From Croceivirga lutea (GTDB taxonomy: Bacteria > Bacteroidota > Bacteroidia > Flavobacteriales > Flavobacteriaceae): 64,000 bases of DNA. Below, in pieces: positions 24,096-33,541 of the stretch (the first letter of the stretch is position 1; every line of letters begins with the position of its first letter). The DNA lies in NCBI RefSeq assembly GCF_014235875.1, contig NZ_JACJUK010000003.1, positions 310,001-374,000 of the forward strand. The letters run 5' to 3'. The notes beneath the pieces were generated by a model. It was given only the letters and a program-made list of their open reading frames with translations, was not told where the DNA came from and made no database searches. Made by a program: the position numbers and the translations under genes.

Positions 24096-25180
24096 TTAAA
24101 CACCAAACAAACAGGCGCTTCAATTTTATACTCATGAGTATAAATTAAGCCGCCAGAATCTAAATCTCTTTTAAAAACAGTGATGTTATTGCTTTTTTGA
24201 TTGGCAACAAGTAAAAATTTACCATCAGGGGATAACGTGAAATTTCGGGGCCAATCTCCTTGTACACTTTCTCTACCTACAGTTGCAATCTTACCAGAAT
24301 CTTTATCAACTTTAAAGATGACAATTGTATTTTCACCTCGGTTAGAACCGTATAAAAAATTTCCGTCTGGGGATAAATGTACATCCGCACAAAAACTTTC
24401 ACCGTTAAAACCTTCAGCCAATGTAGATATGTTTTGAATTTGACGGTAACTACCCTCTGCATTTTGTTCAAAAACAGTGAGTGTAGCATTCAATTCGTTA
24501 ATTACATATAAAAAAGAAGCATCAGCGTTAAATACAAAATGTCTGGGGCCTGCACCTTTTGGAAATTCCAGTGTTGCTTGGTTGGCAGGAATCCAGCCAT
24601 AAGGTTGTTTTGCATATCGTTTTACGGCATCTAAACCCAAATCTGCCACAAATAAGGCGTTTTTATTAAAAATGGCTTTATGTACATGAGCAACACCTGT
24701 AGTGTCTGCAGGATTGTGCTGTAGTAATTGACGGTCTGATAAACCGCCCTCAGCAGCTATATCAAAAACGGCTAGGTTGCCACCACTATAATTACTGACC
24801 GCTAATTGCCCATTATTAGACAAGGCAACATGGCAAGGATGTGCCCCACCAGTACCCTTTGTATTTATTTCTTCTAACTGCTCCCCAGTAATTTTAAATG
24901 CCGTAATTCCTCCGCCATCAGCATCAAAATCGGCTGTTTCTTGAACTGCATAAAGCCTAGTTTTATCTTGAGATAAGGCTAAAAAAGAAGGGTTTGGGAG
25001 CTTCGCTTTTAATTGCAATGAATCCAATTCGCCCGTTTCTGGATTGAACTTTACCGTATAAATTCCTTCACTTTGACCATCAGTATATGTGCCTATATAA
25101 ATTTTCATCCAAGGAGTTTTATCAGTTGTACAAGAAAAAAGCAGTAAACTGCTAACCAGCAGTATATAAAAAGATTTCAT
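24092..25180 (-). CDS. Lactonase family beta-propeller lipoprotein
   Basis: A 362-residue protein. The signal peptide SFYILLVSSLLLFSC ends in a lipobox Cys near residue 17, so it is anchored in a membrane. The rest is a seven-bladed propeller of the 6-phosphogluconolactonase/YbhE family: IYIGTYTDGQSEGIYTVKF, YAVQE, HPCHVALSNNGQLAVSNYSGGNL, GPRHFVFNADASFLYVINEL, and NFTLSPDGKFLLVANQKSNN. Family members open sugar lactones. As a surface lipoprotein it may act on extracellular lactones, unlike cytosolic YbhE. It is single, with its stop interleaved with DUF2306. Confidence 0.88.
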   Translation of the reverse strand: MKSFYILLVSSLLLFSCTTDKTPWMKIYIGTYTDGQSEGIYTVKFNPETGELDSLQLKAKLPNPSFLALSQDKTRLYAVQETADFDADGGGITAFKITGEQLEEINTKGTGGAHPCHVALSNNGQLAVSNYSGGNLAVFDIAAEGGLSDRQLLQHNPADTTGVAHVHKAIFNKNALFVADLGLDAVKRYAKQPYGWIPANQATLEFPKGAGPRHFVFNADASFLYVINELNATLTVFEQNAEGSYRQIQNISTLAEGFNGESFCADVHLSPDGNFLYGSNRGENTIVIFKVDKDSGKIATVGRESVQGDWPRNFTLSPDGKFLLVANQKSNNITVFKRDLDSGGLIYTHEYKIEAPVCLVFN

Positions 25181-25215
25181 GGTTTGGCTTTTAAAAATTC
25201 TAAAATACGGAATAG

Positions 25216-26601
25216 CTAGTTAGTTGGTGTCAATTTATAGTGTACTTCTTTCCATAGATAAATTCCAGTAACAATAGTTGCCAAAACATCGGCAATCGGA
25301 AAAGAGAGCCACACCCCAAGTTCACCCAAAAAATTGGGCAACAGCAGAATAAGCGGAATAAAGAAAAATCCTTGTCTCGTTAAGGTTAGTAACAAAGCTG
25401 GCACAGCCTTCCCTATGGCTTGAAAATAAGCAGAACCTATAAGCTGAAGGGCAATTATTGGGGTTGCCGCAAATACCAGCCGCATTGCTAAAGGTGCATG
25501 TTCTAGTACAAAAGCGTTAGTTTCTTTATCCTTAAGAGGTAAATCGGGCCTATCACTTAAGAACAAACTAGCGATATCCGCTGGAAAAACCATTAAAATG
25601 ATAAAAACCAAAGTAGCCACTAAGGCCGCATACTTAATAGCGGTGTAGATAGATTCTTTAACACGCTCAAATTTATGCGCGCCGTAATTAAAACCAGCAA
25701 TGGGTAAAAACCCTTGTGTGACCCCAAAAACTGGAAACAACGCAAACATTAACATACGCCCAATTATTGCATAAACCGCAACTAGAGCTTCGCCACCTAA
25801 ACTGAATAGAATATTGTTAAGGAGCAAGTAAATTATACTTGTAACGGCTTGCCTAGCAAGAGTAACAAAGCCTAAAGACCCCATTTCTTTTAGAATAGGA
25901 AAGTCTAGACCAAGATGAGTAAGGCTAGGTTTAAGTTCTGAGTTTTTTGATAGAAAAAAGTAAAAAATATAGCCAAAGCACAAGAGATAACCTGCCGTTG
26001 TTGCCCAAGCTGCACCGTGCATACCCCAGTCTAACAGATATATAAAAACGTAATCTAAAATCAGATTACCAATAGACGGTATAATCATGGCCATCATAGC
26101 AAACTTAGGTTTGCCTTCTGCTCTAATAACTGCATTACCCATCATACAAAGCGCTAGAAAAGGCACTCCATATAAAACAATTACATAATAAATTTTAGCC
26201 GGTTCAAAGATGGCACCTTTACCACCAAAAGCAGGAATTAGGGTATCTACAAAATACAAGCCTACGGTAACCATAGTAATGGTCACCAGAAGTGTTAAGG
26301 TAATTTGGTTCCCAAAGGTTTTTAGGGCTTTTTCTTTATTATCTGCACCTAAAGCTCTAGAAATTATACTTGCTCCTCCAATACCTATTGCCATACCCAA
26401 AGCAGCAATAAAAAAAGAAACGGGTAAGACTACATTAATCGCGGCAATGGCAATAGAACCAATCCAATTACCCACGAAAATAGAATCGACTAAAACGTTC
26501 AATGACATTACCAAGATACCTATAGAAGCTGGTACCGCCTGTTTTACAAGCAATTTACCAATAGGTTCTATTCCTAATTCTTCAGAGGTTACTTTGGCCA
26601 T
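25216..26601 (-). CDS. MATE family efflux transporter
   Basis: A 461-residue inner-membrane protein with about twelve hydrophobic segments in two halves. The MATE features are present: a first segment with VLVDSIFVGNWIG at about 35-48, the GMAIGIGGASIISRALGAD loop, and the second half beginning near FPILKEMGSLGFVTLARQAV. It exports drugs or metabolites using Na+ or H+; the substrate is unknown. The promoter core TATCTTTG ends 5 bp before the ATG at 26601, so the message is nearly leaderless. The DUF3050 gene stop lies within that promoter, which is thus inside the previous operon's end. Confidence 0.9.
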   Translation of the reverse strand: MAKVTSEELGIEPIGKLLVKQAVPASIGILVMSLNVLVDSIFVGNWIGSIAIAAINVVLPVSFFIAALGMAIGIGGASIISRALGADNKEKALKTFGNQITLTLLVTITMVTVGLYFVDTLIPAFGGKGAIFEPAKIYYVIVLYGVPFLALCMMGNAVIRAEGKPKFAMMAMIIPSIGNLILDYVFIYLLDWGMHGAAWATTAGYLLCFGYIFYFFLSKNSELKPSLTHLGLDFPILKEMGSLGFVTLARQAVTSIIYLLLNNILFSLGGEALVAVYAIIGRMLMFALFPVFGVTQGFLPIAGFNYGAHKFERVKESIYTAIKYAALVATLVFIILMVFPADIASLFLSDRPDLPLKDKETNAFVLEHAPLAMRLVFAATPIIALQLIGSAYFQAIGKAVPALLLTLTRQGFFFIPLILLLPNFLGELGVWLSFPIADVLATIVTGIYLWKEVHYKLTPTN

Positions 26602-26606
26602 TGAAG

Positions 26607-26614
26607 CAAAGATA
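26607..26614 (-). promoter_or_regulatory. Promoter core (TAnnTTTG), near-leaderless
   Basis: TATCTTTG on the minus strand, 5 bp upstream of the MATE ATG at 26601 and adjacent to the DUF3050 stop codon. An exact match to the core. Confidence 0.55.
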
Positions 26615-26616
26615 CA

Positions 26617-27402
26617 TTAGGCTTCTACTAAACCTGTCTTTTTATGTTTGATGCGCTCAGCAATACTATTCCATAGCACAATTCTTTTTTCTAAAGCTTT
26701 TTTACTGTATACCGCAACTTCATTCCATTTAAAATGGTCATTACCACAAAGCTCCTGTATCATTTTCAGCGCAAGCGGTCCGTGGTCGTCACCATCTAAT
26801 TCAATATGCCTTTTTAAATAATAAGCAAGCTTAGGAAAGCTACTTCCTTGAGCTTCGGCACCTTCAATTATTTTTAAAAACATGTCTGGAATTAAGTCTT
26901 CACGACCAAAAGTAAAGGCAGCTGCTATAATATGAGGTTCTTGTGTTTGAATAACAGAAAACGTAAACTTTAAAAAATCTCGTTCTGCTGGTAATAAATT
27001 GGCTACCTCTAAAGTGGTATCAAAATTGTCCAAATCCTTAAAATCGGTTAACAACATCTGAATTCTTTGAACATCAGCACCAGCTTCAACCATTGCTTCG
27101 AGATACATTTCAAAATGACTTTGCGGAAGCCCATTCACATTAACATCACTTTCTTCTTCTAAGACAATTTCATTAATGAATCTGGCAGCAGCCGAATTCA
27201 ATTTAGGTTTCCAAGGAAGTGTAGTTGTGGTTAACTGATTTTGCAATGCCTTAAGTAACGACATAAAATCCCATACCGCATACACATGACTTTCCATAAA
27301 AAGTCGAATATCATTTATAGATGAAAGTTCTGCGTATAATTCGTGATTTTTTAACTGATTTCTAAGTGGTAAAAGTTCTTTTTCAATAGTTTCAATAGTC
27401 AT
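26617..27402 (-). CDS. DUF3050 family protein
   Basis: A 261-residue protein when started at ATG 27402, which begins TIETIEKELLPLRNQLKNH. The longer frame back to 27492 would run deep into hemH and has no support. The sequence matches DUF3050: LFMESHVYAVWDFMSLLKALQ, EIVLEEESDVN, HFEMYLEAMVEAG and HIELDGDDHGPLALKM. Its many conserved His/Glu positions (EExxD, HxxxDxxxH) suggest a heme-oxygenase-like helical metal-binding fold; that is inference. It starts 15 bp after hemH ends, so it is cotranscribed with ferrochelatase. Confidence 0.85.
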   Translation of the reverse strand: MTIETIEKELLPLRNQLKNHELYAELSSINDIRLFMESHVYAVWDFMSLLKALQNQLTTTTLPWKPKLNSAAARFINEIVLEEESDVNVNGLPQSHFEMYLEAMVEAGADVQRIQMLLTDFKDLDNFDTTLEVANLLPAERDFLKFTFSVIQTQEPHIIAAAFTFGREDLIPDMFLKIIEGAEAQGSSFPKLAYYLKRHIELDGDDHGPLALKMIQELCGNDHFKWNEVAVYSKKALEKRIVLWNSIAERIKHKKTGLVEA

Positions 27403-27416
27403 AGCACTTATTTTTT

Positions 27417-28463
27417 CTAACGAATGTGTAGTTGAGGGAGTTGACCGTCTTTTTCCCAGTTTGTAATCCAATTTACCATTAAGTCTGCCCAATCATCACG
27501 GTCATTTAAACAAGCAATGTGTTTGTAAGATTCTCCACCCGCCTCTTTAAATTCTTCTTCACCTTCCATAGCAATTTCTTCTAGAGTTTCTAAACAATCA
27601 GAAACAAATGCAGGTGTAATCACAGCCAATTTGGTTTTACCTTCTTTAGCTAATCTTTCAAATTCATAATCAGTATAAGGTTTTAACCAAGGGTCTCCTG
27701 CTAAACGAGACTGAAATGAAGTACTATATTTTTCTGGCGCAATACCTAATTCTTTTACGACTAACTCTGTAGTGTCGTAACACTGATGACGGTAGCAGGT
27801 GTGATGTGCAACTGAATTAACTTTACAACAGGTACCATCGATTTTACAATGAAACTTTGTAGGGTCAGATTTTCTAATGTGCCTTTCAGGAATACCGTGA
27901 TAGGAAAACAACACATGGTCATACGCAAACCCTTCTAAACCTTCAGCAATACTTTTTGCTAAAACCTTAATATAATCTTGATTACTATAAAAAGCAGGCA
28001 TGGTAGTTACTTTAACCTCAGGAAAAAACTGCTGTTGGTCTTCTAAAGCCTTAACCACCACAGTTTCGTATGAAGACATGGCATAATGTGGATATAATGG
28101 CACCAATAACACTTCGTCTACACCTTTGTTCACGAGTTCTTGAAAACCTTCTTTAATGCTACCACTACCATAACGCATACCTAAAGCAACAGGCATATTT
28201 AATTTATCGGCCACTTTTTCTTTAAAGCGTTCAGAAATTATTATCAAAGGAGAGCCTTCATCCCACCAGATTTTAGCGTATGCCTTTGCAGATTTTTTAG
28301 GACGTGTATTTAATATAATACCTCTAACCAGTAGATTTCTCAACAATGGAGGAACGTCTATAACCCTCTCGTCCATTAAAAATTGGTCTAGGTAAGGTTT
28401 AACGTCTTTTTTTGTTGGACTATCTGGTGACCCAAGATTAACAAGAAGAACTCCTTTTTTCAT
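27417..28463 (-). CDS. hemH: Ferrochelatase
   Basis: A 348-residue ferrochelatase that inserts Fe2+ into protoporphyrin IX, the last step of heme synthesis. Landmarks are LLVNLGSPDSPT at 5-16, the phrase FSYHGIPERHIRKSDP with the catalytic His, the Cys-rich block with HCKIDGTCCKVN, TCYRHQC, and ITPAFVSDCLETLEEI. The start is ATG 28463 instead of the longest frame at 28484: the promoter core TATTTTTG at 28482-28489 would otherwise lie inside the coding region. Several conserved cysteines leave open an Fe-S cluster as in some ferrochelatases. It is in an operon with DUF3050 and lies 2.3 kb from the main heme cluster on the opposite strand. Confidence 0.96.
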   Translation of the reverse strand: MKKGVLLVNLGSPDSPTKKDVKPYLDQFLMDERVIDVPPLLRNLLVRGIILNTRPKKSAKAYAKIWWDEGSPLIIISERFKEKVADKLNMPVALGMRYGSGSIKEGFQELVNKGVDEVLLVPLYPHYAMSSYETVVVKALEDQQQFFPEVKVTTMPAFYSNQDYIKVLAKSIAEGLEGFAYDHVLFSYHGIPERHIRKSDPTKFHCKIDGTCCKVNSVAHHTCYRHQCYDTTELVVKELGIAPEKYSTSFQSRLAGDPWLKPYTDYEFERLAKEGKTKLAVITPAFVSDCLETLEEIAMEGEEEFKEAGGESYKHIACLNDRDDWADLMVNWITNWEKDGQLPQLHIR

Positions 28464-28481
28464 AGCAGATTTTCGTTTTAA

Positions 28482-28489
28482 CAAAAATA
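28482..28489 (-). promoter_or_regulatory. Promoter core (TAnnTTTG) for hemH
   Basis: TATTTTTG on the minus strand, 18 bp upstream of the ATG at 28463. It decides the hemH start. Confidence 0.5.
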
Positions 28490-28589
28490 CGACAGCACAG
28501 ATTTACTTACGGAATTATGAATTAAGAAGTTTTTTATTGGGAATCAATTTTTCCTATGGCTAACTTGTACACCTATCAATTTAGCAGCT

Positions 28590-29669
28590 ATGCAGCAACT
28601 AATGAAAATCTTAACCCAAGACCACCTCTATATTCTTGTTACCATTCTTTTATTATTTATTAGCTATGGTTTGGTTTCTTTCTTTCTTAGAAAAATAGGT
28701 AGAAACCCAAAATATTTGCTACCAAAAGGTTCTTTTAAAAAACTTTCTTGGCCGTTGATAATTATTCTATTATCCATTTTTATACGAATTGAATCTTTTA
28801 GGGACCTATTGGGTTTAAGTGAATTTGCTTTTTGGTTTAAAAAAGGAAGTACATTACTATTTATTTTTTCATTCACCTGGTTTTTGTTGGTATTGTTAGG
28901 GATTGTGAAAAAAATTGTTACCAGCATGTACAATATTGATGAGGCAGACAATCTAAAAGCAAGGCAAGTATACACCCAATTTAATATTTTAGAACGCATT
29001 GGAATTTTTGTCATAGTTATTTTAGCCTTGGGCGCGGCATTAATGACATTTGAGTCTATAAGGGAAATAGGCGTAAGTGTATTTGCATCAGCCGGGGTTG
29101 CGGGTATTATCATAGGTTTTTCTGCTCAAAAATTTATAGGAACCATAATTGCAGGAATTCAAATTGCCATTGCCCAACCCATTAAATTAGATGATGTAGT
29201 TATTGTTGAAGGCGAGTGGGGCCGAATTGAAGAAATAACGTTAACCTATGTGGTCGTAAAAATTTGGGATAAACGACGGTTAATTGTGCCCACCCCCTAT
29301 TTTATTGATCAACCTTTTCAAAACTGGACCAAAACCAATTCAGATATTTTGGGTACGGTATTTTTATATACCGATTACGATATTCCGTTTGAAGCATTGA
29401 GAGCAGAGCTCGACCGTATATTAAACAATACTGATTTGTGGGATGGCGAATTGGGTATCATTCAAGTAACCGATACTAAACCTGCCCATGTAGAAAGCAG
29501 AATTTTAGTTAGTGCTAAAGATGCCTCAACCGCTTGGGATTTACGAGTTCATATCCGTGAAAAAATGGTAGTATTTATTCAAAACACATATCCACAAAGT
29601 ATTGCCAGAACGCGAGTGCGTTTAGAGGACAGTTCTTTAGAAAAACAAAAAGGCGACAGAAATTCTTAA
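28590..29669 (+). CDS. MscS-family mechanosensitive channel
   Basis: A 359-residue inner-membrane protein with hydrophobic segments near 10-32, 50-70, 85-105 and 135-155. The MscS core follows: the pore helix ASAGVAGIIIGFSAQKFIGTI at about 167-187 with small residues, then IAIAQPIKLDDVVIVEGEWGRIEEI in the beta domain, and IVPTPYFIDQPFQNWTK. It releases ions under osmotic stress. Glycines and alanines of the pore helix are kept. The stop shares TTAA with the convergent AraC gene. Possible -7 box TAACTTGT about 25 bp upstream of the start. Confidence 0.92.
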   Translation: MQQLMKILTQDHLYILVTILLLFISYGLVSFFLRKIGRNPKYLLPKGSFKKLSWPLIIILLSIFIRIESFRDLLGLSEFAFWFKKGSTLLFIFSFTWFLLVLLGIVKKIVTSMYNIDEADNLKARQVYTQFNILERIGIFVIVILALGAALMTFESIREIGVSVFASAGVAGIIIGFSAQKFIGTIIAGIQIAIAQPIKLDDVVIVEGEWGRIEEITLTYVVVKIWDKRRLIVPTPYFIDQPFQNWTKTNSDILGTVFLYTDYDIPFEALRAELDRILNNTDLWDGELGIIQVTDTKPAHVESRILVSAKDASTAWDLRVHIREKMVVFIQNTYPQSIARTRVRLEDSSLEKQKGDRNS

Positions 29670-30541
29670 ATAGAACTCAGGTATTTTTTAGGAGTAGTAC
29701 CGTATTTCTTCTTAAACGAAGCTATAAAATGGCTAGCCGTGCTATACCCTACTTTTAATCCAACCTCATTAACATTGTAGCTACCACTTTCGAGCAGCTT
29801 GCGGGCATAATCCATCTTATGGTCTAATAAAAATCCGTACACAGAATCGCCATAAATTTGTTTAAAACCCTCTTTCAATTTTTTAACCCCCAACCCAATT
29901 TCTTCAGAAAGCTCATTTAAGGTAGGTGGTTCAGCCATACGTTCTATAATAATGTCTTTGGCTAATTTTATTTTACGAACGTTTTCTTCATCAGCCAGAA
30001 ACGGGCATTGTTGTAAATCGGCATCGTTATTTTTATTAAAATACAGCGCAATAAGTTCATAAACCTTGGCCTTTACGTAGAGCTTTTCCATAGATGGATG
30101 CAATACATTACTCATTAACTGGCTAATTACAACCGCCATAGCAGGGGTTAATAGCTCTTGCCCATAATACTTTTTTTCACCAAAAGAAGGGTCTAAAAAG
30201 GGTATATGACCAGCATCACTAGAGAAAAGAGAATGAAATTTTTGAATAGACATAATTACAGATACCACCCACGTATTTGGCTGCAAAACCACATCTAAAG
30301 GAAGGTCTTTTTGGGTGTTATAGAGTAATAAAGAATTTTCTTCGGTTACTTGTAACTGATAGCTACGATTATTAAAATTAAACACAGCTTCGCCTTTTAA
30401 GGAGAAATGCATTTGAATAACTGTTTTATCTAAAAAACGTTCAAAAGCAAAGAGTTCATTACTATCGTTCTGAATACGAAGCAAATAAAAATCATTTTCA
30501 AGTTTAATTTCCTTAACGGAACCTTCAGCGATACTTTTCAT
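29666..30541 (-). CDS. AraC-family transcriptional regulator
   Basis: A 291-residue protein with a C-terminal AraC DNA-binding domain (about 190-290): two helix-turn-helices with PTLNELSEEIGLGVKKLKEGF and SYNVNEVGLKVGYSTASHFIASFKKKYG followed by TTPKKYL. The N-terminal 180 residues form a ligand or dimer domain (EGSVKEIKLENDFYLLRIQ) without a recognisable sensor. It is divergent from hemA with a 195-bp gap, so a role in heme gene control is possible. The C-terminal sequence resembles siderophore/pyochelin-receptor regulators (PchR type), which would fit iron or heme control; this is inference. Confidence 0.9.
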   Translation of the reverse strand: MKSIAEGSVKEIKLENDFYLLRIQNDSNELFAFERFLDKTVIQMHFSLKGEAVFNFNNRSYQLQVTEENSLLLYNTQKDLPLDVVLQPNTWVVSVIMSIQKFHSLFSSDAGHIPFLDPSFGEKKYYGQELLTPAMAVVISQLMSNVLHPSMEKLYVKAKVYELIALYFNKNNDADLQQCPFLADEENVRKIKLAKDIIIERMAEPPTLNELSEEIGLGVKKLKEGFKQIYGDSVYGFLLDHKMDYARKLLESGSYNVNEVGLKVGYSTASHFIASFKKKYGTTPKKYLSSI

Positions 30542-30711
30542 TTCTAAATAAATTTAAATCCTTTCAAATGATTATTAAGAATCAGTATAAATAACGAATG
30601 TGAAACACTATAAAACCTGATAATCCCAATCTTTTAACCATTCAACTACAAAATTACAACATATAGATATTAATTGAACCGCTAGCGTTATTTTTTGCGC
30701 AATTGTAATTA

Positions 30712-30719
30712 TATTTTTG
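30712..30719 (+). promoter_or_regulatory. Promoter core (TAnnTTTG) for the hem operon
   Basis: TATTTTTG, 17 bp upstream of the hemA ATG at 30737. It lies within the longest hemA open frame, so it argues for the later start. A clear TTG -33 box was not found. Confidence 0.5.
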
Positions 30720-30736
30720 CATGCATTATATTTCGA

Positions 30737-31993
30737 ATGAAAGCCTATAACCTTTCTAGACATCATTCTTTTTACGCTGTAGGACTAAGTTACAAGAAGG
30801 CAGATGCCTTACTACGTGGCAAATTTAGTTTAGACGTGCCAGCAATCGATAGGGTTTCTTTAGAAGCCAAAAAGATTGGTGTAGACGGCTTATTAATCAT
30901 TTCTACCTGCAACAGAACCGAGCTTTATGGCTTTGCACAACATCCTTACGAATTAATTAAATTGTTATGTGATGAAACAAAAGGGTCTGTTGAAGAGTTT
31001 CAACAAGTATCTTACGTTTATAAAAACCAAGAAGCGATTGATCATCTTTTCAAAGTTGGTACCGGTTTAGATAGTCAAATACTTGGTGATTTTGAAATTA
31101 CGAGTCAGATAAAACAAAGTTTCTTTCGTTCCAAAAAGCTAGCGTTAACAAATCACTTTATTGAAAGGTTATGCAATGCAGTGCTTCAGGCAAGTAAACG
31201 TATTAAAAACGAAACCGAACTATCAACTGGGGCTACTTCTGTGGCTTTTGCTGCGGTAAAATATATTTTAGACAACGTTGACCAAGTTTCAGACAAGAAT
31301 ATTTTACTTTTTGGAACTGGTAAAATTGGCAGAAATACCTGTGAGAATTTGGTTAAACACACCGCAAACTCGCACATAACTTTAATTAATAGAACTAAAG
31401 AAAAAGCAGATAAAATTGCTGGTAAGTTTAATTTAAATGTTCAACCATATGGTCAATTACAATCTGAAATTCGCAAATGCGATATATTAATGGTTGCCAC
31501 CGGAGCCCAATTACCTACCGTTTCTAAAGCATTACTGCATACTAAAAAACCATTACTAATTTTAGATTTATCAGTTCCTAAAAATGTAGACGATAATGTT
31601 ACAGATTTAGACAATGTAACCCTGCTACATTTAGACCAACTTTCTCAAATGACTGATGAAACTCTGGAACGTAGAAAAACATTTATTCCCAAAGCTGAAA
31701 AGATAATAAGCGAGGTAAAAGCTGATTTTCAAAAATGGCTAGAGACCAGAAAATTTGCTCCAGTAATTAGTGCTTTAAAAGATAAATTGAAAGAAATAAA
31801 GTCAGAAGAACTTGATTTTCAATCAAAAAAATTAGCTGATTTTAATGAACAGCAAGCTGAAATAATTTCTGACCGAATTATTCAAAAAATAACAAAGCAG
31901 TTTGCCAACCATTTACGCGACCCTAACGTTGATACCGAAGACAGTTTAGAATGGATTCAACAAGTTTTTCATCTTGAAATTCAATCTAAATGA
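30737..31993 (+). CDS. hemA: Glutamyl-tRNA reductase
   Basis: A 418-residue enzyme that reduces glutamyl-tRNA(Glu) to glutamate-1-semialdehyde, the first committed step of the C5 heme route. The catalytic Cys58 is in STCNRTELYGF at 57-67; the NADPH domain shows LFGTGKIGRNTCENL; the C-terminal dimer helix is present. The frame extends to 30695 from TTG, but the ATG at 30737 starts at the expected place (KAYNLSRHHSFYAVGLS) and the promoter core lies before it. First gene of the hem cluster; it overlaps hemC by 4 bp. Confidence 0.96.
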   Translation: MKAYNLSRHHSFYAVGLSYKKADALLRGKFSLDVPAIDRVSLEAKKIGVDGLLIISTCNRTELYGFAQHPYELIKLLCDETKGSVEEFQQVSYVYKNQEAIDHLFKVGTGLDSQILGDFEITSQIKQSFFRSKKLALTNHFIERLCNAVLQASKRIKNETELSTGATSVAFAAVKYILDNVDQVSDKNILLFGTGKIGRNTCENLVKHTANSHITLINRTKEKADKIAGKFNLNVQPYGQLQSEIRKCDILMVATGAQLPTVSKALLHTKKPLLILDLSVPKNVDDNVTDLDNVTLLHLDQLSQMTDETLERRKTFIPKAEKIISEVKADFQKWLETRKFAPVISALKDKLKEIKSEELDFQSKKLADFNEQQAEIISDRIIQKITKQFANHLRDPNVDTEDSLEWIQQVFHLEIQSK

Positions 31994-32910
31994 GTAAAGT
32001 AATTCGAATAGGAACTCGTGATAGTGAACTTGCTTTATGGCAAGCTACTACTGTTCAAAACAAACTAGAAGAACTTGGGTTTGCCACAGTACTAGTTCCT
32101 GTAAAATCTGATGGCGATTTAATCTTAGATAAGCCCTTGTATGAATTGGGAATTACAGGCGTTTTTACCAAAACCTTAGATATCGCCTTAATCAAAGGAG
32201 ACATAGACATTGCCGTACACTCAATGAAAGACGTACCAACAGCATTGCCTAAAGGTGTAGTTCAGACAGCTGTTTTAGAACGTGCAGCTAATACAGATGT
32301 ATTGGTTCATTTAGGTCTTGATTTTTTAGAGGGTACTGGAACATTAGCTACAGGTAGTTTGCGAAGAAGAGCACAATGGTTGAACCGCTACCCTTCACAT
32401 AATGTTGTGGACTTAAGAGGAAATGTGAACACAAGACTGATTAAGATTATTGAAAATGGGTATAACGGTGCTATTTTCGCTAAGGCTGGTCTACAACGCA
32501 TTAAATTATTACCAAAAGATGCTGTAGAGCTAGATTGGATGATTCCTGCTCCTGCGCAAGGCGCAATGTTAATAGTGGCATTAGAAAACAACAAAGAGGC
32601 TATAACTGCCACAAAAAAGTTAAATCACCCTGAAAGTGAAATTGCCGTTACTGTAGAAAGACAGTTTTTACGCACCTTAGAAGGTGGTTGTACCGCACCT
32701 ATTGGTGCTATTGCAACCATTAAAGAACAAACGGTATTTTTTAAAGGCGCGCTATTTTCTTTAGATGGTAAAACTAAAATTGAAATTGAAAAAACATGTC
32801 CGTTAGCCAAAGTAAAAGACTTTGGAGCGCATTGTGCCAAGTTAGTACTTGCTGATGGTGGTAAAGAATTGATGGAAAGTATTAAAAATGAAATCAGTTC
32901 TATCAACTAA
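31990..32910 (+). CDS. hemC: Porphobilinogen deaminase (hydroxymethylbilane synthase)
   Basis: A 306-residue enzyme that joins four porphobilinogens to hydroxymethylbilane. IRIGTRDSELALWQA at the N-terminus and HSMKDVPTALPKG in the middle are signatures. Cys234 in LEGGCTAPIGA is the residue that carries the dipyrromethane cofactor. It overlaps hemA by 4 bp (ATGA) and hemD by 23 bp. Length and motifs are normal. Confidence 0.97.
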   Translation: MSKVIRIGTRDSELALWQATTVQNKLEELGFATVLVPVKSDGDLILDKPLYELGITGVFTKTLDIALIKGDIDIAVHSMKDVPTALPKGVVQTAVLERAANTDVLVHLGLDFLEGTGTLATGSLRRRAQWLNRYPSHNVVDLRGNVNTRLIKIIENGYNGAIFAKAGLQRIKLLPKDAVELDWMIPAPAQGAMLIVALENNKEAITATKKLNHPESEIAVTVERQFLRTLEGGCTAPIGAIATIKEQTVFFKGALFSLDGKTKIEIEKTCPLAKVKDFGAHCAKLVLADGGKELMESIKNEISSIN

Positions 32911-33541
32911 AATATTGACCACCGCCCAACAACATCTTTTATTAAACGCTGGGTTAGGCTTTGTACATTACAATGCCATAGAAACAAAACCAATTGGTTT
33001 TGAAATACCCAAAAAGCCTTTTGACTATTATATTTTTACGAGTAAAAATGCCGTAAAATCATATGTTAATCAATACGCTGATAAGAAACCTTGTTTTTGT
33101 GTTGGTGAAAAAACTAAAGAATTTTTAGAGCTAAATGGATTTGAAATAATTCAACAATTTAAGTACGCGGCTGATTTAGCTGCATATATTACTGAACATT
33201 ACAAGGATACATCTTTTCTTTTTTTATCTGGTAATCTAAGAAAAGAAGACATACCAAGGCTTTGCGAAAACAAAACTCTTGAGCTTAAAGAGGTGGTGAC
33301 TTACGAAACCGCATTTAATCCAAAATCTTTTGAGCAAGATTTTGACGGACTTCTTTTTTACAGTCCTAGTGGTGTTCAAAGTTTTACAAAACAAAACAAG
33401 GTAAAAGGAACGTGTTTTTGCATTGGAGAAACCACGGCAACCGAAGCAAAAAAACATACAAATAAAATTAAAATTGCTACTAAGCAAACCATTGAAAATG
33501 TACTTGTTCAGGCAATTAAACACTTAAAACAAAATGATTAA
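32888..33541 (+). CDS. hemD: Uroporphyrinogen-III synthase
   Basis: A 217-residue protein in the hemD position. The family is poorly conserved; the supporting features are [13 protein letters not shown] (about 49-61), [32 protein letters not shown] and [16 protein letters not shown], which are the typical paired-domain turns. It closes hydroxymethylbilane with inversion of ring D. The start overlaps hemC by 23 bp and its end overlaps hemE by 8 bp, so translation is coupled on both sides. Confidence 0.9.
   Translation: MKSVLSTKILTTAQQHLLLNAGLGFVHYNAIETKPIGFEIPKKPFDYYIFTSKNAVKSYVNQYADKKPCFCVGEKTKEFLELNGFEIIQQFKYAADLAAYITEHYKDTSFLFLSGNLRKEDIPRLCENKTLELKEVVTYETAFNPKSFEQDFDGLLFYSPSGVQSFTKQNKVKGTCFCIGETTATEAKKHTNKIKIATKQTIENVLVQAIKHLKQND

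Noticed and set aside
26210-26620. 136-codon antisense frame in the MATE gene
   Set aside because: Reverse frame of a hydrophobic protein with no domain or promoter.
28664-29113. 149-codon antisense frame in the MscS gene
   Set aside because: Low-complexity reverse frame of a hydrophobic protein; the sense gene is well supported.
30695-30736. N-terminal extension of hemA from TTG 30695
   Set aside because: It contains the promoter core TATTTTTG and extends beyond the normal family start.
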